Part shown: one piece after another, positions 52,334-61,299 of the stretch
How the letters are laid out: every line of letters starts with the position of its first letter
How positions within the stretch are numbered: position 1 is the first letter of the stretch
Origin: Paenibacillus glycanilyticus
GTDB taxonomy: Bacteria; Bacillota; Bacilli; Paenibacillales; Paenibacillaceae
Length of the DNA stretch: 64,000 nt
Assembly: GCF_030161375.1 (NCBI RefSeq)
Contig: NZ_BSSQ01000017.1
Span: forward strand, 32,702-96,701
Direction of reading: 5' to 3'
Made by a program: the position numbers and the translations under genes
The notes under the pieces: model-generated
What the model was told of the DNA's origin: nothing
Database searches by the model: none
The model's input: only the letters and a program-made list of their open reading frames with translations

Positions 52334-53494
52334 ATGAGATACGCAGTAGGCAGACAGAATCGGGCGGCAAGGAGGTCCGGCAGCAGGTGGCTAACACGTG
52401 TATGCTGGACTGCCTTCGGTATTGGAATCTTGATGAGCATATCTGTACTGCTGGCCACATCGGTCTACCGTAATGCCGGTGCCGCGCGAATCAGTACGGA
52501 ATATCAACAATTCCAAGGGGAAAGCGGCGGCGTAACGTCTACTAATAAGGCGTCTGCCGACGGGTTCGGGCAGGCGCCTTTACCGTCTCCGGGGACCTCC
52601 AAACCTGGGGCTGGCGCTAGCGACGGCAACCGCAATGGCAAGGAGATCTATATTAATGTCTATTTGACGAAGGAACAACGTACGGAGCGGGTAAGCCTAG
52701 AAAATTACGTGAAGGGCGTCTTGGCCGGGGAAATGCCCGCCGACTTCGAGCTTGAAGCGCTCAAAGCCCAAGCGATTGCCGCGCGTACCTATATAGTAAG
52801 AAGACTTGAACTGGATGATCATAGCGGCATGCCGGCGACAGCGGCGGCGTCGCGAGCAGACGTAACGGATACGATTGATCATCAGATGTATATTTCGCTC
52901 GATCAGCTTCAAGTGCTTTGGCCCAAGGACGAACAGAAAGCCAATTTGGCTAAGCTGGATAAGGCCGTCAGCGAGACGAGAGGCGAGATTATAACATATA
53001 GCGGAGAGCCGATTCAAGCGGTCTTTTTCTCAACCAGCAATGGGTATACGGAGAACTCGGAGCAATATTTTCAGGAGGAGCTTCCTTATCTGCGCAGCGT
53101 GGCAAGTCCTTGGGATAAACAAATCTCTCCCCGTTACGAGGAGACCGTGAAGCTTGCGTTATCGGATTTTTATGCGAGACTAGGACTAGCTACCAACAAG
53201 AAACCGGCCATTCGGGTGCTAGACAAGACGGCAGGCAAGCGGATCGCCGATATAATGATAGACGGCAAGACGTATACGGGCAGGGAAGTGCGAGAGAAGC
53301 TAGGACTAGCATCCTCTCAGTTTACTTGGAAGCTGGATAAAGACGAGATTAGCATAACAACCTTCGGTTACGGGCATGGCGTTGGCATGAGCCAGTGGGG
53401 AGCAAACGGCATGGCAGAGGAAGGGAAAAGCGCCGAGCAGATTGTAACCTACTACTATACGGGAACCAAAGTGGAACAAGCTTCGAAGCTATAA
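52334..53494 (+). CDS. spoIID: stage II sporulation protein D
   Basis: SpoIID is a lytic transglycosylase acting with SpoIIP and SpoIIM in septal peptidoglycan thinning and engulfment, in the mother-cell membrane. One N-terminal helix is followed by a low-complexity Ser/Gly/Ala linker. The SpoIID domain has VSLENYVKGVLAGEMPADFELEALKAQAIAARTY, including the catalytic glutamate of GEMPA, and the C-terminal GYGHGVGMSQWGANGMAEEG. ATG 52334 follows AAAGGAGA; a start at 52319 would add five residues. Position before spoIIQ matches Bacillus. Confidence 0.95.
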   Translation: MRYAVGRQNRAARRSGSRWLTRVCWTAFGIGILMSISVLLATSVYRNAGAARISTEYQQFQGESGGVTSTNKASADGFGQAPLPSPGTSKPGAGASDGNRNGKEIYINVYLTKEQRTERVSLENYVKGVLAGEMPADFELEALKAQAIAARTYIVRRLELDDHSGMPATAAASRADVTDTIDHQMYISLDQLQVLWPKDEQKANLAKLDKAVSETRGEIITYSGEPIQAVFFSTSNGYTENSEQYFQEELPYLRSVASPWDKQISPRYEETVKLALSDFYARLGLATNKKPAIRVLDKTAGKRIADIMIDGKTYTGREVREKLGLASSQFTWKLDKDEISITTFGYGHGVGMSQWGANGMAEEGKSAEQIVTYYYTGTKVEQASKL

Positions 53495-53526
53495 AAATCA
53501 TTTCTCAAAAAATAGTAACACCTCAC

Positions 53527-53555
53527 GTATAAAGCTAGACGTTCTGGCAACAATG
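53527..53555 (+). promoter_or_regulatory. possible SigF promoter of spoIIQ
   Basis: GTATA at 53527-53531 and GGCAACAATG at 53546-53555 fit the SigF -35 and -10 patterns, but the spacer is 14 bases (15-16 expected) and the leader would be only about a dozen bases. SpoIIQ is a SigF gene in Bacillus. Confidence 0.4.
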
Positions 53556-53574
53556 GCTAGTGAGGTGATATCAA

Positions 53575-54324
53575 ATGAATGAAAATCAAAACAAACCAAA
53601 GCAAGACTCTCCTAAAAATGGTATAGGAGAAGTATCTGCCGCAAAGTCTAGCAACGGCTTTAAAAGACTGTTGTCGAGGAAATGGGTAACCCCGGCAGCA
53701 TTCATGGTAGCGGCAGCAATCATCGTAGCCTTAATGTGGATCTACCAGGGTTCGGACAACACCAAAGAAACTTCAGCTACGACAACCGAGCAAACAGATA
53801 CCACTGTAGGCAACGAAGCTGTGAAGCCGGATGATCAAGCACTTGAAGCAGGAAGAAAAGGCGAGAAATTGGCATGGCCTGTAGCGAACAAAGATTTGCT
53901 GGATGAAGTGCTTCCTTTCTTTGATGCCAATGCAACAGCGGAAGAGAAAGCGAACGCGGTTGTTCAAACGAACAATAATACGTTTGTACCGCATCTCGGC
54001 GTAGACTTTGCGGATCCAAGCGATCAACCGTTTGCCGTAATGGCTGCTCTGTCCGGTAAAGTAACGCTTGTAGAGAAACATCCAACTAACGGCAACATCG
54101 TTGAGATCAGCCATGGCAACGGTCTCGTGACCGTATACCAAAGCCTTAGCGACATTCAAGTAGCCGAAGGCGACGATGTGAAGCAAGGTACGCAAATCGC
54201 GGTAGCGGGTCGCAATGACCTTGAGAAAGACCTCGGCGTTCACCTTCACTTCAGCGTACAAGAAAACGGCAAGTCGGTTAACCCGGCTTCGATCGTAGGC
54301 CAATCGCTTACGGAAGAAAAATAG
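53575..54324 (+). CDS. spoIIQ: SpoIIQ-like M23 (LytM) protein
   Basis: SpoIIQ sits in the forespore membrane and pairs with SpoIIIAH of the mother cell to form the channel across the engulfment space. One helix spans about residues 37-56, then an acidic linker. The M23 domain has HLGVD (His140, Asp144) and HLHF (His223, His225), so both metal-binding motifs are intact, unlike B. subtilis SpoIIQ, in which one is lost. Length 249. GTGAGGTG precedes ATG. Position between spoIID and spoIIID supports the call. Confidence 0.9.
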   Translation: MNENQNKPKQDSPKNGIGEVSAAKSSNGFKRLLSRKWVTPAAFMVAAAIIVALMWIYQGSDNTKETSATTTEQTDTTVGNEAVKPDDQALEAGRKGEKLAWPVANKDLLDEVLPFFDANATAEEKANAVVQTNNNTFVPHLGVDFADPSDQPFAVMAALSGKVTLVEKHPTNGNIVEISHGNGLVTVYQSLSDIQVAEGDDVKQGTQIAVAGRNDLEKDLGVHLHFSVQENGKSVNPASIVGQSLTEEK

Positions 54325-54336
54325 GACTTAAGTCTC

Positions 54337-54375
54337 ACAGGCAGGGGTGGAAACCCCTGCCTGTTTCGTTTTTTT
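54337..54375 (+). terminator. terminator of spoIIQ
   Basis: ACAGGCAGGGGT pairs with ACCCCTGCCTGT across a short loop, then a T-rich run. Confidence 0.9.
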
Positions 54376-54419
54376 ATGAAATTTTTAGGCCAAACACATC
54401 CTTAAGGCTTGACCATAAA

Positions 54420-54447
54420 GAATATATGCCCGGACCTCTCATATACT
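54420..54447 (+). promoter_or_regulatory. SigE promoter of spoIIID
   Basis: GAATATA at 54420-54426 and CATATACT at 54440-54447, 13 bases apart, match the SigE pattern (ATATT-type -35, CATACANT -10) with one mismatch in the -10. spoIIID is a SigE gene in Bacillus. Confidence 0.65.
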
Positions 54448-54480
54448 GTACCAAACTATCTCGAGTAGGGAGGCGGGAAC

Positions 54481-54768
54481 GTGCATGATTACATCAAAGA
54501 ACGAACCATTAAAATAGGTCGTTGCATCGTGGAAACCAAACATACGGTGCGTACAATCGCTAAAGAGTTCGGCGTGTCCAAGAGTACGGTCCATAAGGAT
54601 CTGACCGAGCGTTTGCCGGAAATCAACCCCGACCTGGCGGACCAGGTGAAGCACATTCTCGAGTACCACAAATCGATCCGTCACTTAAGGGGAGGAGAAG
54701 CAACCAAGATTAAATACAAGAAGACCAGCACGAAGAAACGCGAGGTTCTCGCTGCGGGCAAATCCTAA
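54481..54768 (+). CDS. spoIIID: sporulation transcription factor SpoIIID
   Basis: Mother-cell DNA-binding regulator that adjusts the SigE regulon. The helix-turn-helix is TVRTIAKEFGVSKSTVHKDLTERL (about residues 22-45), followed by the basic DNA-contacting C-terminus IRHLRGGEATKIKYKK. The N-terminus MHDYIKERTIKIG matches the B. subtilis protein almost residue for residue; this one has about 12 more C-terminal residues. GTG start after GGGAGGCGGG. Next to mbl, as in Bacillus. Confidence 0.96.
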   Translation: MHDYIKERTIKIGRCIVETKHTVRTIAKEFGVSKSTVHKDLTERLPEINPDLADQVKHILEYHKSIRHLRGGEATKIKYKKTSTKKREVLAAGKS

Positions 54769-54906
54769 ACATTTTTCGAGTTTTTCCGCACATAAGCAAG
54801 AGGAATTTAGTCGTTTTTGGCGAATAATGTACATCAGTATGTCCTATGTCATGGGAACTATTTATGGACGGGATGTTCATATTATTCGTTGGAGGATTAA
54901 AGCCGT

Positions 54907-55908
54907 ATGTTTAGCAAGGATATCGGTATCGACCTGGGTACAGCCAATGTATCCATTCATGTAAAAGGGAAGGGCGTCGTTCTCGACGAGCCTTCGGTAG
55001 TCGCAATTGAAAGCGATTCGAAACGGGTGCTCGCCGTTGGCGAAGAAGCGCATCGAATGGTCGGCCGTACGCCGGGCAATATCGTTGCCATCCGTCCGCT
55101 TCGCGATGGCGTTATTGCGGATTTCGAGATTACTGAAATTATGCTTAAGGCTTTTATCGATCGTGTTGAGGGCCGCAAATGGTTCAGCCGTCCGCGCATT
55201 CTGATCTGCGCACCTACCAATATTACGTCGGTAGAGCAGAAAGCGATTCGCGAGGCGGCTGAACGCAGCGGCGCGAAGGAAGTATTCCTGGAGGAAGAAC
55301 CAAAGGCTGCCGCAATCGGGGCTGGAATGGACATATTCCAGCCTAGCGGCAACATGGTCGTTGATATCGGCGGCGGTACTACCGATGTGGCGGTCCTGTC
55401 GATGGGCGATGTCGTAACCTCTTCTTCGCTTAAAGTCGCGGGGGACAAGTTCGACGCCGCGATCATGAAATACATCAAGGACAAGTACCGTCTCTTGATC
55501 GGCGAACGGACAAGCGAGGAGATCAAGATCAAGATCGGTACCGTATACGGGAATGGCCGGCATGAAGAGATTGATATCCGGGGCCGTGACATGGTGTCTG
55601 GCCTGCCTTTGACGATTACCATCCGTTCCGAAGAAGTGCGCGAAGCGCTATGGGATCCGGTGATGTCTATCGTTGCGTCGGCAAAAATGGTGCTGGAGCG
55701 CACACCGCCTGAATTATCCTCCGATATTATCGATCGGGGCGTTATTCTGACCGGCGGCGGCGCGCTGTTGGACGGGCTGGATGCTCTGCTTGCGGACGAG
55801 CTTAAGGTGCCTGTTCTCATCGCTGAAGATCCGATGCATTGCGTAGTTAAAGGGACGGGCATTTTGCTTGATAACTTGGACAAGCTCGGCAAAAAAAGCC
55901 GGGCCTAA
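54907..55908 (+). CDS. mbl: MreB-like rod-shape protein Mbl
   Basis: Actin-like filament protein that positions wall synthesis. Actin-fold phosphate motifs are GIDLGTANVSIHVKGKG at the N-terminus and MVVDIGGGTTDVAVLSMG near residue 160; the adenosine motif is GVILTGGGALLDGLDALL. Length 333. TTGGAGGATT precedes ATG. Called Mbl rather than MreB from its place behind spoIIID and before flhO. Confidence 0.93.
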   Translation: MFSKDIGIDLGTANVSIHVKGKGVVLDEPSVVAIESDSKRVLAVGEEAHRMVGRTPGNIVAIRPLRDGVIADFEITEIMLKAFIDRVEGRKWFSRPRILICAPTNITSVEQKAIREAAERSGAKEVFLEEEPKAAAIGAGMDIFQPSGNMVVDIGGGTTDVAVLSMGDVVTSSSLKVAGDKFDAAIMKYIKDKYRLLIGERTSEEIKIKIGTVYGNGRHEEIDIRGRDMVSGLPLTITIRSEEVREALWDPVMSIVASAKMVLERTPPELSSDIIDRGVILTGGGALLDGLDALLADELKVPVLIAEDPMHCVVKGTGILLDNLDKLGKKSRA

Positions 55909-55979
55909 TGTTGTGCGGGTAGGGCGCCGTGGGGGGCGCGCCGAGGCACAAATGAGTCGAAGGTCGCAGAGGCTATCTA

Positions 55980-56007
55980 TAACGGCGGCTCGGTACGAAG
56001 CCGATAT
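55980..56007 (+). promoter_or_regulatory. SigD (flagellar) promoter of flhO-flhP
   Basis: The -10 GCCGATAT at 56000-56007 is a perfect SigD consensus. TAAC at 55980-55983 matches the TAAA -35 at three of four, 16 bases away. It lies in the 165-base gap before flhO. Confidence 0.72.
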
Positions 56008-56073
56008 TATATATGAAGAGATACGATTATGAGGAACACGGCTTCGTAAGCGGACCGGCCGAGGAGGCGCCAT

Positions 56074-56940
56074 ATGTTAAGAGGTCTTTATACAGCTGCA
56101 GCAGGCATGACGGCGGAGCAGCGCAGACACGATACGATCACGAATAATATTACGAATATCAATACACCGGGTTATAAGCAGACGTATGCGGTAACCCGCT
56201 CTTTTCCGGAGATGCTGTTGTCCTTGACGGGCGTCGACGCGAAGGAACAGAAGCAGATCGGCAAGATCAGCACGGGCGTGTTCGCTGAAGAAAGCCTTGC
56301 GATTCATTTGCAGGGCGATCTGATGCAGACGGGCAAATCTTCGGATTTCGCCCTTGTGTCCAATATTGACGTGCCGGGCATGACCTTTGACGCGTCCGGG
56401 AAATACGTTTCGCCGGATGGCGAAGTAACGTTCCAGCCGCAGGCGTTTTTTACGCTGCAGGATAAGAACGGCGAGACCCGCTACACGCGCGGCGGTTCTT
56501 TCACGCTGACTTCGGACGGGTTCCTTGTATCCGCTGACGGATCAAATGTAATTGGGACGGACGGCAATCCGATTCAATTCCCGGTAGGCGTCAGCCTTGA
56601 CGGCTTAACGATGACGGCAGACCAGCGATTCGTTGATGCGAATACGGGGGTGGACACGGGAAGACAGTTAATGCTTACGCGGATTGATAATCCAAATGAG
56701 CTGGCCCGCGAAGGGGATGGCAAATTCCGTCTGACTGGCGACGCGAATGACGCCCGGCCTGTTGCAGCCGGAGAACGGGTTGAGGTCCGGCAAGGTTACG
56801 TTGAACGCTCCAATGTGGATGCCGCGCAATCATCGGTAGACTTGATGGCCGCGCTGCGCGCTTATGAAGCGAATCAGAAGGTTATTCAATTCTACGATGA
56901 AAGCTTGGACAAGGCCGTTAATCAGGTCGGCCGAGTGTAG
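56074..56940 (+). CDS. flhO: flagellar rod/hook-basal body protein FlhO
   Basis: Distal-rod family protein (FlgF/FlgG type). The N-terminal helix has MLRGLYTAAAGMTAEQRRHDTITNNITNINTPGYK, the class motif, and the C-terminal helix MAALRAYEANQKVIQFYDESLDKAVNQVG closes it, giving 288 residues. The two helices form the coiled coil exported through the flagellar system. Ribosome site CGAGGAGGCG. Paired with flhP 18 bases downstream and driven by a SigD-type promoter. Confidence 0.93.
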   Translation: MLRGLYTAAAGMTAEQRRHDTITNNITNINTPGYKQTYAVTRSFPEMLLSLTGVDAKEQKQIGKISTGVFAEESLAIHLQGDLMQTGKSSDFALVSNIDVPGMTFDASGKYVSPDGEVTFQPQAFFTLQDKNGETRYTRGGSFTLTSDGFLVSADGSNVIGTDGNPIQFPVGVSLDGLTMTADQRFVDANTGVDTGRQLMLTRIDNPNELAREGDGKFRLTGDANDARPVAAGERVEVRQGYVERSNVDAAQSSVDLMAALRAYEANQKVIQFYDESLDKAVNQVGRV

Positions 56941-56958
56941 AGGCGGGGGACATAACAG

Positions 56959-57786
56959 ATGAACAGCTCGATGATTAATGCCAGCGTATCGATGAACGCC
57001 TTGCAGCAGAAATTGGACATGCTGGCGGATAATATTGCGAATGTGAATACGGTAGGCTATAAACGTAAGGAAGCAACTTTCGAGGATTTGCTCAACAACA
57101 CAAGAACGCAGCCGGAAGCTTTCAACCAGCCGGGCAGGCTAACGAACTTGAACTTCAATCAGGGCTGGGGTTCGAGACTTGCGATGATTCAGCCGAACCT
57201 GCAGCAAGGCACCATCAAGACAACGGACAAGGATACCGATCTTGCGATCGAAGGCAACGCTTTGTTCGAGGTGATGGTCAATGCTAACGGAGATCGCGCC
57301 TATACGCGCAGCGGCTCGCTGCAGTTGACGGTTGCCGCAAACGGTGATACGATTTTGGCAACAGCAGAAGGGTATCCGGTTATGGCAACGACGGCAAACG
57401 GCGAAGGACCGCTTGTAGTTCCGAGCGGCTACCAGCTTCGGGTGAATCCGGACGGTACTGCTGAAGGAGTAGCGAAAGACGGCGGCACGATTGCGCTTGG
57501 TTCGATCAAGCTTGTTCAGGCGACGCGTCCTTCCGCTTTGACCTTGGTTGCCGACAACTTATATGAAATAGCCGACGGCATTAACGTGGCAGATGTGCTG
57601 CAGAACGTAACGCCAAGCGGCGACAATGGCATTGCGCTTCGTCAAGGCGCCCTGGAGCAATCCAACGTAAATCTGGGTGACGAGATGACGGAGTTGATTA
57701 ATGTGCAGCGTGCTTACCAGCTGGCAGCGAGAGCTTTAACGTCCAGTGATACCATGATGGGATTAGCCAACGGCCTGCGCAAATAG
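56959..57786 (+). CDS. flhP: flagellar rod/hook-basal body protein FlhP
   Basis: Second distal-rod family protein, 275 residues. N-terminal QQKLDMLADNIANVNTVGYKRKEATFEDLL and C-terminal VNLGDEMTELINVQRAYQLAARALTSSDTMMGLANGLRK are the FlgG-type ends. GGCGGGGGA precedes ATG. Likely cotranscribed with flhO. Confidence 0.93.
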   Translation: MNSSMINASVSMNALQQKLDMLADNIANVNTVGYKRKEATFEDLLNNTRTQPEAFNQPGRLTNLNFNQGWGSRLAMIQPNLQQGTIKTTDKDTDLAIEGNALFEVMVNANGDRAYTRSGSLQLTVAANGDTILATAEGYPVMATTANGEGPLVVPSGYQLRVNPDGTAEGVAKDGGTIALGSIKLVQATRPSALTLVADNLYEIADGINVADVLQNVTPSGDNGIALRQGALEQSNVNLGDEMTELINVQRAYQLAARALTSSDTMMGLANGLRK

Positions 57787-57799
57787 ATAGGGTGAGAGT

Positions 57800-58099
57800 A
57801 TGACGGAAGAACGGGCGGTTCTGACGAGGAGCGCGCGGAATCATCAGGACAAACCGCATGTAGAAGAAGCAAGCCCAACGGGCAGCGTCGGTAAGTCCGA
57901 GAATAAAGAGCAGCGTTCCAAGGGCGCGCGAATCGCGTTATGGATTTTGCGCAAAAGTCTTGTGCCGGTCATCATGGTCATTATGCTTCTCGCCGGTTTA
58001 TATATCGGTTATGCGGTTATTGGCAAGCAGCCGGGTGGCGAAGTATTCCACTGGTCGACTTGGCAACATATGTATGATCTTGTTTTCTCCGATACGTAG
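57800..58099 (+). CDS. EpuA-like small membrane protein (annotated as RNA polymerase subunit beta family)
   Basis: A 99-residue protein with a charged, disordered N-terminal half and one helix (LVPVIMVIMLLAGLYIGYAVIG), followed by GGEVFHWSTWQHMYDLVF, the signature of the EpuA/PF11772 family. That family is often labelled 'DNA-directed RNA polymerase subunit beta' in databases, which does not describe its size or topology. Its role is unknown. GGGTGAGAG precedes ATG; it lies 13 bases after flhP, so probably in the same transcript. Confidence 0.82.
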   Translation: MTEERAVLTRSARNHQDKPHVEEASPTGSVGKSENKEQRSKGARIALWILRKSLVPVIMVIMLLAGLYIGYAVIGKQPGGEVFHWSTWQHMYDLVFSDT

Positions 58100-58119
58100 A
58101 ACATGAATATTTATTAATG

Positions 58120-58175
58120 AAGGACTGTTTCCGGAAGTCATTATGTTAAAGTGACTGAGAGGCAGTCCTTTTTTT
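58120..58175 (+). terminator. terminator of the flhO-flhP unit
   Basis: AGGACTG pairs with CAGTCCT, an inner AGTCA/TGACT stem is nested, and seven T residues follow. Confidence 0.85.
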
Positions 58176-58280
58176 GCTTACCGCCCGCATCCGAGTCCTG
58201 TTTTCATTTTCATATGGTAGTTGTATAATGATTGGGAACCTAGGTAGACGAAACGGATAAAGGTAGAGGGGCGTGCGCGT

Positions 58281-58823
58281 TTGAATCTGCCGAATTTTTT
58301 GACCTCGCTGCGGTTTGCGATGATACCGATCTATGTCGCGATCTTTGCGCAGGGACATATGATTTATGCCTTCCTGGTTGTCGTGGCAGCAGGCCTCACG
58401 GATATACTCGACGGGTATATTGCCCGGCGCACGGGGCAGGTGACGACAGTCGGACAAATGCTCGATCCGCTCGCCGATAAGCTGATGTTTATTTCGGTTA
58501 TCCTATCGCTTCTTCTGGCCGGCCACATTTCGTGGGCAGCGGCAGCAGCGATCTTTTTGCGCGATTTGGGAATGATAGCCGGAGGCATGATTTTTCACTT
58601 TAAAGGGAAGAAGACCGTGCCGGCGAATTGGATGGGCAAGCTGACAACCGTGCTGTTCTATATCGGCATCATGTTTGTATTTCTGGAAGCGCCGTTTGCC
58701 GCAACCTACCTGTGGGCAGTTATTGCCTTCTCGTTTGTGACGGCGGCCGTGTACGTTATTTTGTTCCAGTCATTAAACAAGCCGGGCAGCGGACCTAATA
58801 ACACGATTGGACCGGAGCAATAG
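58281..58823 (+). CDS. pgsA: CDP-alcohol phosphatidyltransferase, phosphatidylglycerophosphate synthase type
   Basis: Makes phosphatidylglycerophosphate from CDP-diacylglycerol and glycerol-3-phosphate. The CDP-alcohol motif is complete: DILDGYIARRTGQVTTVGQMLDPLADKLMF, with the spaced D-G-A-R-G-D-D residues. Five or six helices, 180 residues. TTG start at 58281 behind TAGAGGGG. Usually pgsA lies elsewhere in Bacillus (near cinA-recA), and a second copy may exist here, so a related head-group specificity is possible. Confidence 0.88.
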   Translation: MNLPNFLTSLRFAMIPIYVAIFAQGHMIYAFLVVVAAGLTDILDGYIARRTGQVTTVGQMLDPLADKLMFISVILSLLLAGHISWAAAAAIFLRDLGMIAGGMIFHFKGKKTVPANWMGKLTTVLFYIGIMFVFLEAPFAATYLWAVIAFSFVTAAVYVILFQSLNKPGSGPNNTIGPEQ

Positions 58824-58841
58824 GGCCGGATGACACACAAA

Positions 58842-58887
58842 GAGGCTTGGCCCGCGGATTATTGAGATCCGCCAGCCAAGCCCCCTT
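58842..58887 (+). terminator. terminator after pgsA
   Basis: GGCTTGG pairs with CCAAGCC, with an inner GCGGAT/ATCCGC stem; only TT after CCCC, so strength is uncertain. Confidence 0.6.
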
Positions 58888-58987
58888 ATCTTAACCTTCA
58901 CAATCTGCAGTTTGATGAAGGGTACTACTAGTTTCAGTCATCACGGCCTGTTTTATACCTGCTAACTATCGAAAGGAGCTAATAAAC

Positions 58988-59419
58988 ATGCTCGATATCA
59001 ATCAAATTCAAGAAATTATTCCGCATCGCCCGCCATTTCTGCTCGTTGACCGCATTACGGAGGTCGAGCCGGGCGTCCGCGCGGTAGGCATCAAGAACGT
59101 TACCATGAACGAGCCGCATTTTGTCGGTCACTTCCCGGGGTATCCGGTTATGCCTGGCGTACTGATTGTTGAGGCGCTTGCGCAAGTAGGTTCCGTGGCC
59201 ATGCTGATGGTTGAAGCGAACCGCGGCAAGCTTGGATTCTTCGCCGGCATCGACGGCTTCCGTTTCCGCGGCCAAGTGAAACCCGGCGACACGCTGAAGC
59301 TGGAAGTGGAGATTACGCGTCTGAAGGGACCAATCGGCAAAGGTAAAGCAACGGCTTCGGTAGATGGACAAGTTGTAGCCGAAGGCGAGCTTATGTTTGC
59401 TTTGTCAGATCGTTCTTAA
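58988..59419 (+). CDS. fabZ: 3-hydroxyacyl-ACP dehydratase FabZ
   Basis: Dehydrates 3-hydroxyacyl-ACP in fatty acid elongation. Hot-dog fold with the catalytic His48 (VGHFPGYPVMPGVL) and Glu62 (IVEALAQVG), the classic positions; N-terminal IIPHRPPFLLVDRI. Length 143. GAAAGGAGC precedes ATG. It corresponds to B. subtilis ywpB, which also follows flhO-flhP. Confidence 0.96.
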   Translation: MLDINQIQEIIPHRPPFLLVDRITEVEPGVRAVGIKNVTMNEPHFVGHFPGYPVMPGVLIVEALAQVGSVAMLMVEANRGKLGFFAGIDGFRFRGQVKPGDTLKLEVEITRLKGPIGKGKATASVDGQVVAEGELMFALSDRS

Positions 59420-59522
59420 TTGGAATTTAAGAGGATTTGAATGGATTTGATACACGCAACAAGTGATTTACAACCATAGAGAAACAGCCATACAAAGGCC
59501 AATATAAAAGGAGTGTAGCTGC

Positions 59523-61235
59523 TTGAATCAGAATGTTATTGCAATGGAACGTTACCAGGCTTGGTTGAACGATGCGCTTATCGATGAGGCTACGAAGGAA
59601 GAGCTTCGCGGCATTGAAGGACAAGAGAAAGAAATTACGGATCGTTTCTACCGTGATCTTGAATTTGGGACGGGCGGTCTTCGCGGCGTTATGGGCGCGG
59701 GTACAAACCGTCTTAACGCTTACACCGTTGGCAAAGCCAATCAAGGTCTCGCGAACTGGCTGTTGTCCCGTGCGGAAGGACAACCTTCTGCCGTGATCGC
59801 CCACGACTCGCGCAACAACTCGCCTGAGTTCGCGCTTGATTCCGCGCTTGTGCTTGCCGCAAACGGCGTGAAAACTTATTTGTTCTCATCGCTTCGCCCG
59901 ACTCCTCAGCTGTCTTATGCCGTTCGCGCGCTTGGCTGTTCGACGGGCATTGTTATTACGGCTAGCCACAATCCGCCGGAGTACAACGGATACAAAGCTT
60001 ATGGCGCAGACGGCTGCCAGCTGATTCCGGAAGAAGCAGAGCAGGTTATTGCTTCGATCGGCCAAGTGACAGGATTTGATCAAGTGAAACGCATGAGCCG
60101 CGAAGAAGCGGAAGCACAAGGCCTTCTTGTATGGCTTGGCGCGGAAGCGGACGAGCAATATACCGATACGGTTGTGGCGCAAAGCTTGAATAAAGAACTG
60201 TTGCAAAGCGGTCTTGGCGAGAAGTTCAAAGTGGTCTTTACGCCGCTGCATGGCTCCGGCAATCTGCCGGTGCGCGAAGTGCTGCGCAAAGCGGGCTTCA
60301 GCAATGTTCATATCGTAGCCGAGCAGGAGCAGCCTGACGGTTATTTCAGCACGGTCAAATCGCCTAATCCGGAAGAACGCGAAGCGTTTACGCTTGCGAT
60401 CAAGCTTGCACAAGAGATTGATGCGGACATTATTATGGGCACGGATCCGGATGCGGACCGCATGGGTGCGGTTGTGAAGAACAATAACGGCGAATATGTC
60501 GTCCTGACGGGCAACCAGTCGGGCGCTTTGATGATCGAATATGTGCTCAGTCAATTGAAAGAGCGCGGCCAGTTGCCGGCTAACGGCGTCGTAATCAAGA
60601 CGATCGTTACCAGCGAGATGGGGGCCGACATCGCTCGTTCCTACGGCGCGGCTGTAGAAAATACATTGACTGGCTTCAAATATATTGGCGAGAAAATGAC
60701 TTCTTACGAGCAAACGGGCGAGCATACTTTCCTATTTGGCTACGAAGAAAGTTATGGCTATTTGACTGGCGATTATGCACGCGATAAAGATGCGGTAGTC
60801 GCTTCGTTATTGATTTGCGAAGCAGCGGCATACTATAGCAGTCAAGGAAAAACGTTGTACGATGTTTTGCTTGAGCTGTATGCGAAACACGGCTTCTATT
60901 TGGAAGGCCTCGAATCCCGTACGCTGAAAGGTCTTGACGGTGTGCAGCAAATTGCCGGTATTATGAACGACTGGCGCGATAATCCGCCAACGGAGATTAA
61001 TGGCGTGAAGGTAGAACGCGTACTTGATTATCTTGAGGGCCTTGCCGGACTTCGTCCGGAGAACGTACTGAAATATATGCTCGCTGACGGATCGTGGTTC
61101 TGTCTTCGTCCATCCGGCACGGAACCGAAGATTAAAGTGTATTTCGCCGTTCGCGGTCAATCCACGGATAATGCCGCTGAACTGCTTGAGAAGCTGCGCG
61201 GCGCCGTGATGGAACGTGTAGACAGCAAGGCTTAA
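59523..61235 (+). CDS. pgcA: phosphoglucomutase/phosphomannomutase (alpha-PGM, PgcA type)
   Basis: Interconverts glucose 6-phosphate and glucose 1-phosphate for UDP-glucose, wall teichoic acid and glycolipid supply. The phosphoserine is Ser148 in TASHNPPEYNGYKAYG. The metal loop is GTDPDADRMG, the sugar-binding loop FGYEESYGYL and the phosphate loop RPSGTEPKIK. 570 residues, normal for the Bacillus type. TTG start behind AAAAGGAGTG. Confidence 0.95.
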   Translation: MNQNVIAMERYQAWLNDALIDEATKEELRGIEGQEKEITDRFYRDLEFGTGGLRGVMGAGTNRLNAYTVGKANQGLANWLLSRAEGQPSAVIAHDSRNNSPEFALDSALVLAANGVKTYLFSSLRPTPQLSYAVRALGCSTGIVITASHNPPEYNGYKAYGADGCQLIPEEAEQVIASIGQVTGFDQVKRMSREEAEAQGLLVWLGAEADEQYTDTVVAQSLNKELLQSGLGEKFKVVFTPLHGSGNLPVREVLRKAGFSNVHIVAEQEQPDGYFSTVKSPNPEEREAFTLAIKLAQEIDADIIMGTDPDADRMGAVVKNNNGEYVVLTGNQSGALMIEYVLSQLKERGQLPANGVVIKTIVTSEMGADIARSYGAAVENTLTGFKYIGEKMTSYEQTGEHTFLFGYEESYGYLTGDYARDKDAVVASLLICEAAAYYSSQGKTLYDVLLELYAKHGFYLEGLESRTLKGLDGVQQIAGIMNDWRDNPPTEINGVKVERVLDYLEGLAGLRPENVLKYMLADGSWFCLRPSGTEPKIKVYFAVRGQSTDNAAELLEKLRGAVMERVDSKA

Positions 61236-61299
61236 TCCGCTTGGCGGGCGACGGCCGCAGACGGAACATATTCGTGAAAGAGTTGAACGGAGGATTATT

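Noticed and set aside
56077..56307. Minus-strand gene opposite flhO
   Set aside because: Short frame inside a clear coding sequence, without a ribosome site or family resemblance.
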